43,123 bases of DNA. It comes from Mesorhizobium sp. STM 4661. GTDB taxonomy: Bacteria; Pseudomonadota; Alphaproteobacteria; Rhizobiales; Rhizobiaceae. Numbering within the stretch: position 1 is the stretch's first letter; every line of letters begins with the position of its first letter. The notes below the pieces were generated by a model. That model ran no database searches. It saw nothing but the letters and a program-made list of their open reading frames with translations, and was not told the origin of the DNA. Shown piece after piece: positions 1 to 7,646 of this stretch. The position numbers and the translations under genes were made by a program. The stretch lies in the NCBI RefSeq assembly GCF_000359125.1, contig NZ_CAAF010000072.1, positions 1 to 43,123 of the forward strand, read 5' to 3'.

Positions 1-39
1 GCCGACGTTCTTGTCGGAAGAGGGCCAGAGAACAAAAAA

Positions 40-56
40 CCCGCCTCGGCGGCGGG
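40..56. terminator. Terminator-like GC hairpin
   Basis: A 6-bp stem (CCCGCC / GGCGGG) with a 5-nt loop lies next to a run of six A on its left. Read on the minus strand this is a hairpin followed by six U. No minus-strand gene is recognised just upstream, so it may instead serve a gene that ends left of the window. Function is inferred from structure only. Confidence 0.45.
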
Positions 57-301
57 TCGTTGGCGCAAATCAGCACCATGCCCAAATCAATAGCATAGCT
101 GCCCTCACGAGGTCAATGGCGGAGCGGTCGATTCGAGGAAAAAATTCCTGCATCGAGCGGCTCCCGCGCGCAATCGTCCGCTAAGCGCCCGATCCACGCG
201 CCGCCATTCCGGATCGGAACACACGTTCGCGCGTTTGGTGCTTGATGCATGTCGCCAAAGCGCGGAACGCCACGCGCCTTGGACCAATGGGAGCAACAGC
301 C

Positions 302-607
302 ATGAACGTCGCCAATCTGCAGCTCGAGGGCCTCCTGATGGCCGTCGCATCGATCAACCAGGTGCTGGTCCGCAAGGGCGTACTGACGGTCGAGGAGATC
401 GACATCGCCTTGCGCAGGGCCGAGGCCAGCGAGACCGGCGAGGAACGTTCCGGAGGCATGTCGGCGTCGAGCCGCGACGCCGTCAACTTCCCGATCCGGC
501 TGCTGGAACTGGCCAACCAATGCCAGCCGGAAACGGACATGCCGTCCTTCTCCAAGCTGGCACGCATGGTCGGTCAGATGAAGGAACCTTATAACGACCA
601 GATGTGA
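302..607 (+). CDS. Small conserved-looking protein of unknown function
   Basis: This 101-residue protein is not recognised as a named family. The ATG at 302 is preferred over an upstream TTG at 242 because a GGGAGC ribosome-binding sequence sits just before it. The N-terminal half looks helical (MNVANLQLEG, then VASINQVLVRKG and LTVEEIDIALRRAEA). The middle is polar and Ser/Gly-rich, and a second helical part (FPIRLLELANQC) follows. There is no signal peptide or membrane segment, so it is probably cytoplasmic. It stands alone: nothing recognisable lies upstream and about 240 bp of plain sequence plus a palindrome pair follow. Coding is supported by start context and codon usage; function is unknown. 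Confidence 0.6.
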   Translation: MNVANLQLEGLLMAVASINQVLVRKGVLTVEEIDIALRRAEASETGEERSGGMSASSRDAVNFPIRLLELANQCQPETDMPSFSKLARMVGQMKEPYNDQM

Positions 608-850
608 AGCGCTTTCCGATGCGGGATCCTCACGCCCTGCCAAGCTTCGAAGCCAGCACATTGCCCGGTCCATGCACGGCGGCAAACGGCGATTGAACGG
701 TTTCCATGATGTCCCTCCGGGTTTGCTGCGGTTTCGCCCCAAGGACGGGCAAAGCGCGGCGGTTCCGACATCAGGTTGGAAATGGTTTTGGCCGGAGGAA
801 TAGAAAGCGCTGGGTATTGCAGGACTTTGGAGCAACGCAGCGATCCTTCG

Positions 851-1010
851 CGCCCCTCTCTGTCCTGCCGGACATCTCCCCCACTTGGGGGGAGATTGGC
901 CGTTGCCTCCGCTTTCGCTAATCAGCAGCGAGGAGGAGAGCGCGGCCGGCGAAACTGCCAATCTCCCCGCTTGTGGGGGAGATGTCCGGCAGGACAGAGG
1001 GGGGCGCTGT
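851..1010. repeat. Paired inverted copies of rhizobial intergenic palindrome
   Basis: Two copies of the same roughly 50-bp element lie in opposite orientation at 851-901 and 951-1010. Each has a stem of the type ATCTCCCCC / GGGGGAGAT followed by the arm GATGTCCGGCAGGACAGAGG (right copy) or its complement (left copy). The pair can form one large hairpin immediately downstream of the dioxygenase-family gene. The element resembles the mosaic palindromes of rhizobia (RIME-like); that assignment is from general knowledge. The remaining sequence from 608 to 850 shows no gene or motif I can support. Confidence 0.85.
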
Positions 1011-1020
1011 CCCGCCAGCG

Positions 1021-1782
1021 TCACCTTCCTTTACCCACCTTCGCCTCCGGGTGGCTGATCGGGGCCCGCACCGTGCCATACTCCATGCCCCAGCGGTCGG
1101 TCATGGCGCAGCGTATGTCCCACAGCTCCGGGAAGAAGCGGTGGCGGGCGCCGGCCTCAAGCAGTTCGACCGGGCGGCCTTTCAGCGATTTCGAGCCGAG
1201 CCCGATCGAGCGGTGGATGAGCTGGAGATGGTTGGCGCGGAACTTCTGGAACAGCTCGTCGAATTCGATCAGCGCCTCGGCCACGACATAGCTGTCGCCG
1301 TGATCGTAGCTGCTATCGTAGATGTCCTCGACGGTCAGCCCGCGTCCGTCGAGATAGGAGGCCTTGAAGGCCTGCCACAGGTCGGGCGGCATGCGCAGCA
1401 GGAGCTTGAAGCCCGGCGATTCCTGGCCGCTGCCATTGCCGAGTTGCAGCCGGATCTGCTGATACTCCTTGGGCGACATGGTTTCGAGCAGGTCGAGCTG
1501 CGCCGTCATCATGCGCATCAGCCGGTGCACACGCCCCATCAGCGTGACGATGCGATGGGTGTTCTGCCGTTCGAGGAAATCGACGACATCGACCAGCGTG
1601 TAGGCGATGAGCTTCATCCACAGCTCCTCGACCTGGTGCACGATCTGGAATTGCAACTCATCCGCGTTGACCATCTCGGCCAGGGGCTTCTGGCAGGCCA
1701 GCAGCCTGTCGCATTTGAGATAGACGCCGTAGTCGCGCATCTCGGGGGTTTCGATGCGGGCGTAATAGTCCGGCTTGTGCAT
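1021..1782 (-). CDS. Tryptophan 2,3-dioxygenase family haem protein, divergent subtype
   Basis: The family oxidises the indole ring of tryptophan to N-formylkynurenine using haem and O2. The 253-residue protein keeps the core signatures: FQIVHQVEELWMKL with the active-site His at about 49, the substrate-carboxylate Arg at about 111 (QIRLQLG), the probable proximal haem His at about 185 (ANHLQLIHRSIG) and FFPELWDIR near the end. It lacks the GTGGSSG substrate loop of classical enzymes; GSKSLKG occupies that place. This could mean a different indole substrate. The ATG at 1782 is chosen for its AGGGAGA ribosome-binding site. The gene is divergent from an Lrp/AsnC regulator, the arrangement of kynA and kynR in Pseudomonas, so local amino-acid-responsive control is likely. 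Confidence 0.85.
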   Translation of the reverse strand: MHKPDYYARIETPEMRDYGVYLKCDRLLACQKPLAEMVNADELQFQIVHQVEELWMKLIAYTLVDVVDFLERQNTHRIVTLMGRVHRLMRMMTAQLDLLETMSPKEYQQIRLQLGNGSGQESPGFKLLLRMPPDLWQAFKASYLDGRGLTVEDIYDSSYDHGDSYVVAEALIEFDELFQKFRANHLQLIHRSIGLGSKSLKGRPVELLEAGARHRFFPELWDIRCAMTDRWGMEYGTVRAPISHPEAKVGKGR

Positions 1783-1939
1783 GGTTTTTCTCCCTGCCCG
1801 GCCTGAGGGCTCAAGCATCTGTTCGATCCGAGCCAACAGGATAGCCGCTTTCGGCTTGAACATTGTTCCTTTCTGTTATCCAAATAGCGGTAAATGGAGG
1901 ACAAAAGTCCGCCCTTGTATCAGCTTTGGAGAACGATTG

Positions 1940-2410
1940 GTGCCGGATGTCCTCGACCTCAAGATTGTGGAAGCGCTCGAACGCGATGCGCGCATTTCCT
2001 TTGCCGCGCTCGCCGACGAGGTCGGCCTGAGCAAGACGCCGTGCTGGAAGCGGGTCAAGGCGCTGGAGGATGCCGGCATTATCAGGGGCTACTCGACGCG
2101 CATCGACCCGGCAAAACTCGGCTTCGGCATCGAGGCCTTCATCCAGGTATCGATCGATTTCGAGGTCTCCGACGCCTTCGAGGCCGCGGTCAGGAAACAC
2201 CCGCTGATCCGGCGCTGCCATGCCACCACGGGCGAGGCCGACTATCTCCTGCAGATCGTCACCGTCGACATGATGGCGCTGGACCGGATGCTGCGCGTGG
2301 AACTCAGCCGCCTGCCCGGCGTGCGCCGGACCATCACCTCGATGGCGATGCGCGAGATCAAGGGCGACATCTCGTTTGCCAATGCCGTGGGGCATGCGCG
2401 GAAGCGATAG
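1940..2410 (+). CDS. Lrp/AsnC-family transcriptional regulator
   Basis: The protein has 156 residues, typical for the family. Residues about 4-60 form the AsnC-type helix-turn-helix (LDLKIVEALERDARISFAAL, then LSKTPCWKRVKALEDAGII). Residues about 70-145 form the RAM ligand-binding domain, including the segment CHATTGEADYLLQIV. A GTG start at 1940 with GGAGA seven bases upstream gives the expected family length. It is divergent from the dioxygenase-family gene and 103 bp upstream of the arginase-family gene, so it probably senses an amino acid and controls one or both. Which ligand it binds cannot be read from the sequence. Confidence 0.9.
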   Translation: MPDVLDLKIVEALERDARISFAALADEVGLSKTPCWKRVKALEDAGIIRGYSTRIDPAKLGFGIEAFIQVSIDFEVSDAFEAAVRKHPLIRRCHATTGEADYLLQIVTVDMMALDRMLRVELSRLPGVRRTITSMAMREIKGDISFANAVGHARKR

Positions 2411-2512
2411 CGGGCCGACGCTTCGGGGCGACAGGCTTTCAACGCCGAAGAGGAACCTTCCTCCCTCTGGACACGTTTTGCAACGAGGGTCGTCCGAAAA
2501 TGGAGCTTCGGG

Positions 2513-3403
2513 TTGGCGGCGCGCTTGTTGAACATTATCGGCGCCGCCACCAGCGCCGGCGCCTATTCGCCGGGACAGGAACAGGCCCCCGCGGCCTTTC
2601 GCCGGCATGGGCTCGCAGAGGCGCTCGCGAGCCGAGACGGAACCATCATGGATCATGGCGATGTCGCATCGTTCCGATGGCGGCCGGATCCCTCGCGGCC
2701 GCGGGCCATGAACCTGGAGGCCGTGCGCGACGCCTGTGACGTGGTCGCAAGCCACGTGGCGACGGCGATCGCGGCGCAGGAAGACGTCCTCGTTCTAGGC
2801 GGCGATTGTACCGTGGAGCTGGGAACGGTCGCCGGAGCGAACGCGGCCGGCGCGCGGATCGGACTCCTCTACATGGACTTCGACGCCGACCTCAACACAC
2901 CTGACACGAGCGACGGCGCCCTGGACTGGACTGGTGTCGCTCATCTGCTCGATATTCCCGGATGCGAGCCTTCGCCCGCCAGGCTTGGCCCGACCCATCC
3001 GATGCTCGTGCCTCGACAACTCCTCTACTTCGGCGTCGAGAACATCACTCCGCCCGAAGCCATCACGATGAGGGACTATGCGATTGAGGTGATATCGCGT
3101 GAGGAAGCTCTGGGCGATATCGAGGCGGCTTCGGCGCGTGCGGCCGATTGGGCGACGCGTTTTGACTGCGTGCTTATTCATTTCGATGCCGATGTACTCT
3201 CCTTTGTCGATTTTCCGATCGCTGAGAATGTGCGCCGCTGCGACGGTCTCAAACTGGAGCAAGCCGCCTTCGTGCTGAAGCGGTTGACCGCCCTGCCGCA
3301 ATGGCGCGGCTTGACCATCACGGAGGTTAATCCGGCCCATGCGCCAGACGAGTCCGCCGCGTTCGCACGCCTGAACGACGTGCTTGCGGACGCCCTTGGA
3401 TAA
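2513..3403 (+). CDS. Arginase/ureohydrolase-family protein with altered metal ligands
   Basis: Arginase-family enzymes hydrolyse guanidino or amidino groups with a two-manganese centre. This 296-residue protein has the family motifs in order: GGDCT at about 96-100, MDFDADLNTP at about 121-130 and HFDADVLSF near residue 223. Two usual His ligands are replaced: GGDH reads GGDC, and DAHAD reads DFDAD. The carboxylate ligands remain, so activity is possible but the substrate is uncertain. A TTG at 2513 is taken as the start because GGAG lies seven bases upstream. It follows the Lrp-type regulator in the same direction. A role in the catabolism of an amino-acid derivative together with the dioxygenase-family enzyme is only an inference from position. 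Confidence 0.8.
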   Translation: MAARLLNIIGAATSAGAYSPGQEQAPAAFRRHGLAEALASRDGTIMDHGDVASFRWRPDPSRPRAMNLEAVRDACDVVASHVATAIAAQEDVLVLGGDCTVELGTVAGANAAGARIGLLYMDFDADLNTPDTSDGALDWTGVAHLLDIPGCEPSPARLGPTHPMLVPRQLLYFGVENITPPEAITMRDYAIEVISREEALGDIEAASARAADWATRFDCVLIHFDADVLSFVDFPIAENVRRCDGLKLEQAAFVLKRLTALPQWRGLTITEVNPAHAPDESAAFARLNDVLADALG

Positions 3404-3569
3404 ATTCGGGACGCATCTCGGCAGAGAGACAGGAACACACTTCTAAACGTGTCTCCTTCTGCCGCTCGGCATCGGCTTTCCGCTTCGGGCAGTCCTCGTA
3501 ATTATGGTCGCGCCCGCCGCAGTAGGAGCAGCATTTTGCCGGCGTGTCGGGCTGGAGCATCGAGGCCAT
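3327..3569 (-). CDS. Possible small CCHC zinc-knuckle protein
   Basis: The reading frame contains an exact C-x2-C-x4-H-x4-C knuckle (CSYCGGRDHNYEDC) followed by a basic, polar stretch (PKRKADAERQKETR). Zinc knuckles of this form bind single-stranded nucleic acid or protein in known families. The last third lies antisense to the end of the arginase-family gene (77-bp overlap), which argues against the full length being functional. ATG starts exist at 3569 and 3560 and a TTG at 3575; none has a convincing ribosome-binding site. The motif is clear, but whether the gene is expressed is uncertain. Confidence 0.4.
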   Translation of the reverse strand: MASMLQPDTPAKCCSYCGGRDHNYEDCPKRKADAERQKETRLEVCSCLSAEMRPEFIQGRPQARRSGVRTRRTRLAHGPD

Positions 3570-3770
3570 CCCCAAGAATGCGCCAGGGGTCTTCTGGTTG
3601 CAGCAACGCCTGCAAGAGCGGTTTGGATCTTCTGAAGCGTCTTGCCGCTGTCACGGAATTTTGCTTGGGTCCGCTGCGTTGATTTCCTTGCACCCGATCT
3701 CTTGCGCTTGATTCTGGGGACAGCTTCATTCGCGGACGGGAAAGTGTTAGACAGCGTTTGCTTCGTCTGA

Positions 3771-3844
3771 TCCCGCTTCGTCTAATGGTAGGACAGCGCC
3801 CTTTGAAGGCGTGAATCGTGGTTCGAGCCCATGAGCGGGAACCA
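3771..3844 (+). tRNA. tRNA-Gln(UUG)
   Basis: A 74-nt cloverleaf including an encoded CCA can be folded by hand. The acceptor stem TCCCGCT pairs perfectly with AGCGGGA. The D arm is GTCT-AATGGTA-GGAC. The anticodon arm is GCGCC-CTTTGAA-GGCGT with anticodon TTG, which reads CAA. The T arm is CGTGG-TTCGAGC-CCATG with one G-U pair. The D-arm sequence TCGTCTAATGGTAGGAC matches the alphaproteobacterial glutamine type, which is normally charged as Glu-tRNA and then amidated by GatCAB. tRNA genes are common integration sites, and a patch of decayed accessory genes starts downstream. Confidence 0.9.
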
Positions 3845-3865
3845 GTGGCGCGCGCTGGCGCCACT
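3844..3865 (+). terminator. Hairpin directly after tRNA-Gln
   Basis: The arms AGTGGCGC and GCGCCACT form a perfect 8-bp stem with a 6-nt loop, starting at the last A of the tRNA CCA end. No U run follows, so it may act in 3'-end processing or weak termination. This is structural evidence only. Confidence 0.45.
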
Positions 3866-3989
3866 GCGGGATAGCGCCGATCTTTCCGCCTGCCGTCGCG
3901 ATCAACCAGATTCAACGTCAGGTTTCAAAAACGCAACCACTCATTTACTTCGACGCGGTACCAGTCCGGCAGCTGCCGTCGGAGGTCGA

Positions 3990-4187
3990 ATGTCGGAACA
4001 TGTATTGCGCTTTGAATGCATCATGGAGCCAAACGGCAGATGGATGGTGTGGGATAAAAAGCTCGATCTGCCGGCCCAGTTTTCAGCGCTGGCGCTGATC
4101 GGCCTGTGTCACCACGAGGCCATTTCGCTCTGCGATCTCTTGAATGAGACCGACACCGTCGATGTACGGCAAAACCGGGCGTCGTGA
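3990..4187 (+). CDS. Small protein of unknown function, 65 aa
   Basis: An ATG at 3990 directly follows a strong ribosome-binding site (GGAGGTCGA). The 65-residue product begins MSEHVLRFECIMEPNGRWMV and contains LPAQFSALALIGLCHHEAIS, then an acidic end. It has no signal peptide or clear membrane segment and I do not recognise a family. It lies between tRNA-Gln and the DUF3606-like gene, at the start of a patch with accessory character. Coding is supported mainly by the start signal. Confidence 0.5.
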   Translation: MSEHVLRFECIMEPNGRWMVWDKKLDLPAQFSALALIGLCHHEAISLCDLLNETDTVDVRQNRAS

Positions 4188-4310
4188 TCGCCATATCAGG
4201 CGACGCCGGCCCTAATAGCTGGCGCTCCGTAGCCGGCGCGGCCGGGATTTTCCTTGACAAACAACAGTGGTACCTTAGCTGACTAAATGATTCACAGTCG
4301 GCGAACCGGC

Positions 4311-4502
4311 ATGGCCAAGAGAAAATCAAAACCGGAACTGTCCGGTATTTCCGCGGTCTCTCCGGCGGAAGCCTACGAGGCGGCCTACTTCGCCCGAAAA
4401 TGCGGACTGACCCGGGACGAAGCGTTGAAGATCATGCGCGAAGCCCAGCGCTCGGCGGAGACGACGGTGTTTTCCAGCGCCAAGCGACAGAAATTAGCCT
4501 AG
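4311..4502 (+). CDS. DUF3606-like small protein
   Basis: The 63-residue protein starts MAKRKSKPEL and carries EAYEAAYFARKCGLTRDEAL followed by KIMREAQRS. This resembles DUF3606, small proteins with a helical fold in which a Y..K.G(L/V)T..E segment precedes a second helix. Their biochemical role is not established, though relatives often sit in stress loci. The ATG at 4311 is preferred to one at 4287. A TTGACA box at 4254-4259 is a candidate -35 element, but no good -10 follows at the usual distance. The gene converges with the metal ATPase and their ends overlap by 4 bp. Confidence 0.65.
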   Translation: MAKRKSKPELSGISAVSPAEAYEAAYFARKCGLTRDEALKIMREAQRSAETTVFSSAKRQKLA

Positions 4503-7027
4503 GCGGCGATTGCGCCATTCACTTTGGCGGCCGCGGGGCGATAGGGATCTCGATAGGCGAGCAATCGCAGCGCGTTGAAGACGACGAGCAGGGTCGAGCC
4601 TTCGTGCATGGCCACTGCCGGCCCGATGCCCAGGCCGAGGATCGTCGAAGGGATCAGTATGGCGACGACGCCAAGGCTTACGAACACGTTCTGGCGAATG
4701 ATCGAGCGTGCACGCCGGCTCAGCCCCACCGCGAAGGGCAGGTGCGACAGGTCGTCCGCCATCAGCGCGACGTCGGCGGTCTCGAGGGCCACGTCCGAGC
4801 CGGCCGCGCCCATGGCGATGCCGACGGTCGCGCTCGCCATCGCCGGCGCGTCGTTGACGCCGTCGCCGACCATCGCGACCTGGCCTTCCGACCGCAGCTT
4901 CTTGACCGCCTTCACCTTGTCCTCCGGCATGAGGTCGCCCCAGGCTTCGTCGAGGCCGACATCCTTCGCGATCGCGTCGGCGACCTTCTGGTTGTCGCCA
5001 GAGAGCATGATCATGCGCTTGATGCCGGTCTCGTGAAGCGACACCAGCGCGTCCCGCGCCGCGGCGCGCGGCGTGTCCATAAGCCCAATCACGCCAAGAT
5101 CACGCTCGCCCTGCCGAACCACCATCGTCGTGCGTCCGCCTTCCCGAAGCCGCGCGACGGCCCGGGTCATCGCTTCGCCGAGAGCTGGAATGCCGTCGGT
5201 TCCAAACATCTCGGCCTTGCCGATCCAGACCGTCTGTCCCTCGAGCGTCGCCGTGACGCCCTTGCCCGTGAGGCTACTGACATCGGACGCCGTGGCGACC
5301 TCCTTCCCGTTCAGCTTCTCCTTGCCGTCGCGCACGATCGCCTCGGCCAGCGGATGGTCGCTCAGGCTCTCCACCGCGACCGCCACCGTCAACAGTTTGC
5401 CCTCGTCGACGCCGTCGGCGGTGACGATGTCGGTGACGCGGGGTTGGCCTTGCGTCAGCGTGCCGGTCTTGTCGAACGCGATCGCCGTCAGGGAGCCGAG
5501 GTTCTCAAGCGGTCCGCCGCCCTTCACCAGGACGCCGCCGCGCGCCGCCCGGGCGACGCCCGACAGGACGGCACTCGGCGTGGCGATGGCCAGCGCGCAG
5601 GGGCTCGCGGCCACCAGCACCGCCATCGCGCGGTAGAAGCTGTCGCGGAAGGGCTCGTCCACCACGACCCAGGCGAACAGAAGGATGAAGGCAAGAGCGA
5701 GGACGGCAGGCACGAAGATGCGCTCGAACTTGTCGGTGAAGCGCTGCGTGGGCGATTTCTGAGCCTCCGCTTCGCTCACCATCTTGACCACCTTGGCGAG
5801 CGCGCTCTCGGTGGAGCGTCGCGTCACCTCGACCTCGATCGCACCTGCGCCGTTGATCGTTCCGGCAAAGACGCGCGAGGCGGTGTCCACCGAATCGGGC
5901 CGGGCGCGGGCTGCGGCGGCGTCCGCGACCGGGCGCTTGTCGACCGGAATGCTCTCGCCCGTGACGGGCGCCTGGTTGACGCTGGACACTCCCTTCACCA
6001 GAAAACCATCGGCAGGCAGCCGCTCGTTCGGGCGCACGACCACGATGTCGCCGAGAACGAGTTCCTCCACCGGGATCTCGCTGGTCTGACCGTCACGCCG
6101 CACGGTCGCGACCGGCGGCGCAAGCTCAGCCAGCGCCTCGATCGCCCGTTTGGCGCGGCCCATGGCATAATGTTCGAGCGCGTGGCCGAGGCTGAACAGG
6201 AACAGCAGCAGCGCGCCTTCGGCGAAAGCCCCCAGTGCCGCCGCGCCGGCCGCCGCGACCAGCATCAGCGTGTCGATCTCGAACTTCTTGAGCCGGAGGT
6301 TGTCGACAGCCTCGCGCAGCGTGAAGAAGCCGCCGAAGAAATAGGCGGCGATGTAGCAGGCCGTCGGCAGCCAGCCGGGGGCGCCCGCCGCCAGTTTCTC
6401 GATCGCGAAGCCGACCCCGAGCAGCGCGCCGCTCAATAGGGCGAAGATCAGTTCCGTGTTCGGCCCGAGGAACTGGCCATGCGCATGATCGTGGCCGTCG
6501 CCCGCTTTATGTTCTTCGCCCGGCCCATGGTCGTGGCCGGCATGTGCGTCACCGTCGTCATCGGGAGCGGATGCCGGCTCTCCGTTCCGCTCGACGCCGA
6601 GGGCGCGAAGCGCCTCGGCTATCCTATCCTCTGAAGCGGCTTCGCGATCGAACTCGACATGCACCGTGCCGGCGGAGTTCGCTTCCGCTTCGACCACGCC
6701 TGCCAGCGAGCCGATTTTCTCGGCGACCGTGCGCGCGCGGCGCTCGTGACCTATGCCGGAGACATTCCAGGTGACATGTCCGAACCGGGCCGTGATCCGC
6801 GCGCCGGCCGCCTGGGCGATCTCGCGGATTCGCTTGAGCGGGACAATCTCCTGATCGAAGTGAACGCAAAGCTTGGCAGGCTCATCCCCGTCTGCCGCCA
6901 CGATATGGACCTTCTCGATCCCGTCTCGCACTTCAAGATCGGAAGTCAACCGCGCGACACATGCGTCGGCCTCGTCCGCGATCTGCGGCAGCAGCAGCGG
7001 GAGGTCCAGGCGTAGCTTGCTCGTCAT
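4499..7027 (-). CDS. P1B-4-like heavy-metal-transporting P-type ATPase
   Basis: This inner-membrane pump of 842 residues couples ATP hydrolysis to metal efflux. The order of features is: two ferredoxin-like N-terminal regions without a CxxC motif (about 1-145), a His/Asp-rich linker (about 157-184: AGHDHGPGEEHKAGDGHDHA), membrane helices from about 190, TGES (356-359), SPC in the membrane (475-477), the phosphorylated Asp in DKTGTLT (D519), HP (558-559), GDGVNDAP (721-728), and HEGST (808-812) in the last helices. The SPC plus HEG(x)T pair is the signature of subgroup P1B-4, linked to Co, Zn or Fe(II) rather than Cu. A DsbA-like pseudogene and a His-rich gene lie upstream. No metal-responsive regulator is seen nearby. 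Confidence 0.93.
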   Translation of the reverse strand: MTSKLRLDLPLLLPQIADEADACVARLTSDLEVRDGIEKVHIVAADGDEPAKLCVHFDQEIVPLKRIREIAQAAGARITARFGHVTWNVSGIGHERRARTVAEKIGSLAGVVEAEANSAGTVHVEFDREAASEDRIAEALRALGVERNGEPASAPDDDGDAHAGHDHGPGEEHKAGDGHDHAHGQFLGPNTELIFALLSGALLGVGFAIEKLAAGAPGWLPTACYIAAYFFGGFFTLREAVDNLRLKKFEIDTLMLVAAAGAAALGAFAEGALLLFLFSLGHALEHYAMGRAKRAIEALAELAPPVATVRRDGQTSEIPVEELVLGDIVVVRPNERLPADGFLVKGVSSVNQAPVTGESIPVDKRPVADAAAARARPDSVDTASRVFAGTINGAGAIEVEVTRRSTESALAKVVKMVSEAEAQKSPTQRFTDKFERIFVPAVLALAFILLFAWVVVDEPFRDSFYRAMAVLVAASPCALAIATPSAVLSGVARAARGGVLVKGGGPLENLGSLTAIAFDKTGTLTQGQPRVTDIVTADGVDEGKLLTVAVAVESLSDHPLAEAIVRDGKEKLNGKEVATASDVSSLTGKGVTATLEGQTVWIGKAEMFGTDGIPALGEAMTRAVARLREGGRTTMVVRQGERDLGVIGLMDTPRAAARDALVSLHETGIKRMIMLSGDNQKVADAIAKDVGLDEAWGDLMPEDKVKAVKKLRSEGQVAMVGDGVNDAPAMASATVGIAMGAAGSDVALETADVALMADDLSHLPFAVGLSRRARSIIRQNVFVSLGVVAILIPSTILGLGIGPAVAMHEGSTLLVVFNALRLLAYRDPYRPAAAKVNGAIAA

Positions 7028-7057
7028 TGTGAAACACTCCCAGCGGGTCAGGCGCCC

Positions 7058-7646
7058 TTATTTGGACGCCGCAACTTCGGCCTTCACGAGATCTTCCAAT
7101 TGCTTACGCCCGAATGAGGGCAGCAGCTTTCCATTGACAAAAAAGGTCGGGGTGCCCGTGATGCCCACCGCCTTCACGTCTGCGACATCCTGGGCCAGGA
7201 CCGCGTCTACCTCCGGGGTCACAGCGTCCTGCTTTGCCTTCGCGATGTCCAGTCCCACCTCCTGCGCGACTGCCCATGCGCTTTCCGGATCGGGGCTGCC
7301 GTCGGCCCCCCATTGCATCTCCGTCCGGCAAGGCGGACACTAGGTCGCCCAGAGGTTCAGCAACACGGCTTTGCCTCGGAAACTCTCCAGTGCGAGGGGG
7401 TTGCCGTTTTCCAGTCTCGAATTGCAAGTCCGTCAACGCTGCGGACGTCGTTGGCGCCTTTTCGTTCTGCTTCGTTGAAGATAACGGCATAGCTAGAAAC
7501 ACCGCTCCGACCACAGCATCGGCCAATGCCGCGAAGCCGATTGCAACGAAAGCCGGCCACTGGACTGGAATGGCAATTCTCGCTCCCTTCAAGCTGACAT
7601 CCTTCGCCCGCGTCCCGTGTTGTTGGCGCGGATAATCATTCCACAT
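7058..7646 (-). pseudogene. Broken thioredoxin-fold (TlpA/DsbA-like) gene
   Basis: The N-terminal part has a membrane anchor (WPAFVAIGFAALADAVVGAV) and then LTDLQFETG. An extra A in the run at 7407-7410 shifts the frame. In the next frame the sequence reads NPLALESFRGKAVLLNLWAT, then a TAG stop at 7340-7342, then CPPCRTEM. Thus the conserved Trp of WCPPC has become an amber codon. The remainder (86 aa from 7318) is a DsbA-like end with TGTPTFFVNGKLLPSFG. The join of a TlpA-like front to a DsbA-like back suggests an internal deletion or recombination as well. The intact family reduces or forms disulfides in the periplasm. It lies 30 bp upstream of the ATPase, on the same strand. Confidence 0.8.

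Noticed and set aside
4400..6439. Very long plus-strand frame of 679 codons
   Set aside because: It lies antisense to the metal ATPase, whose motifs are unambiguous. The frame is rich in Arg, His and Asp as expected for a high-GC shadow.
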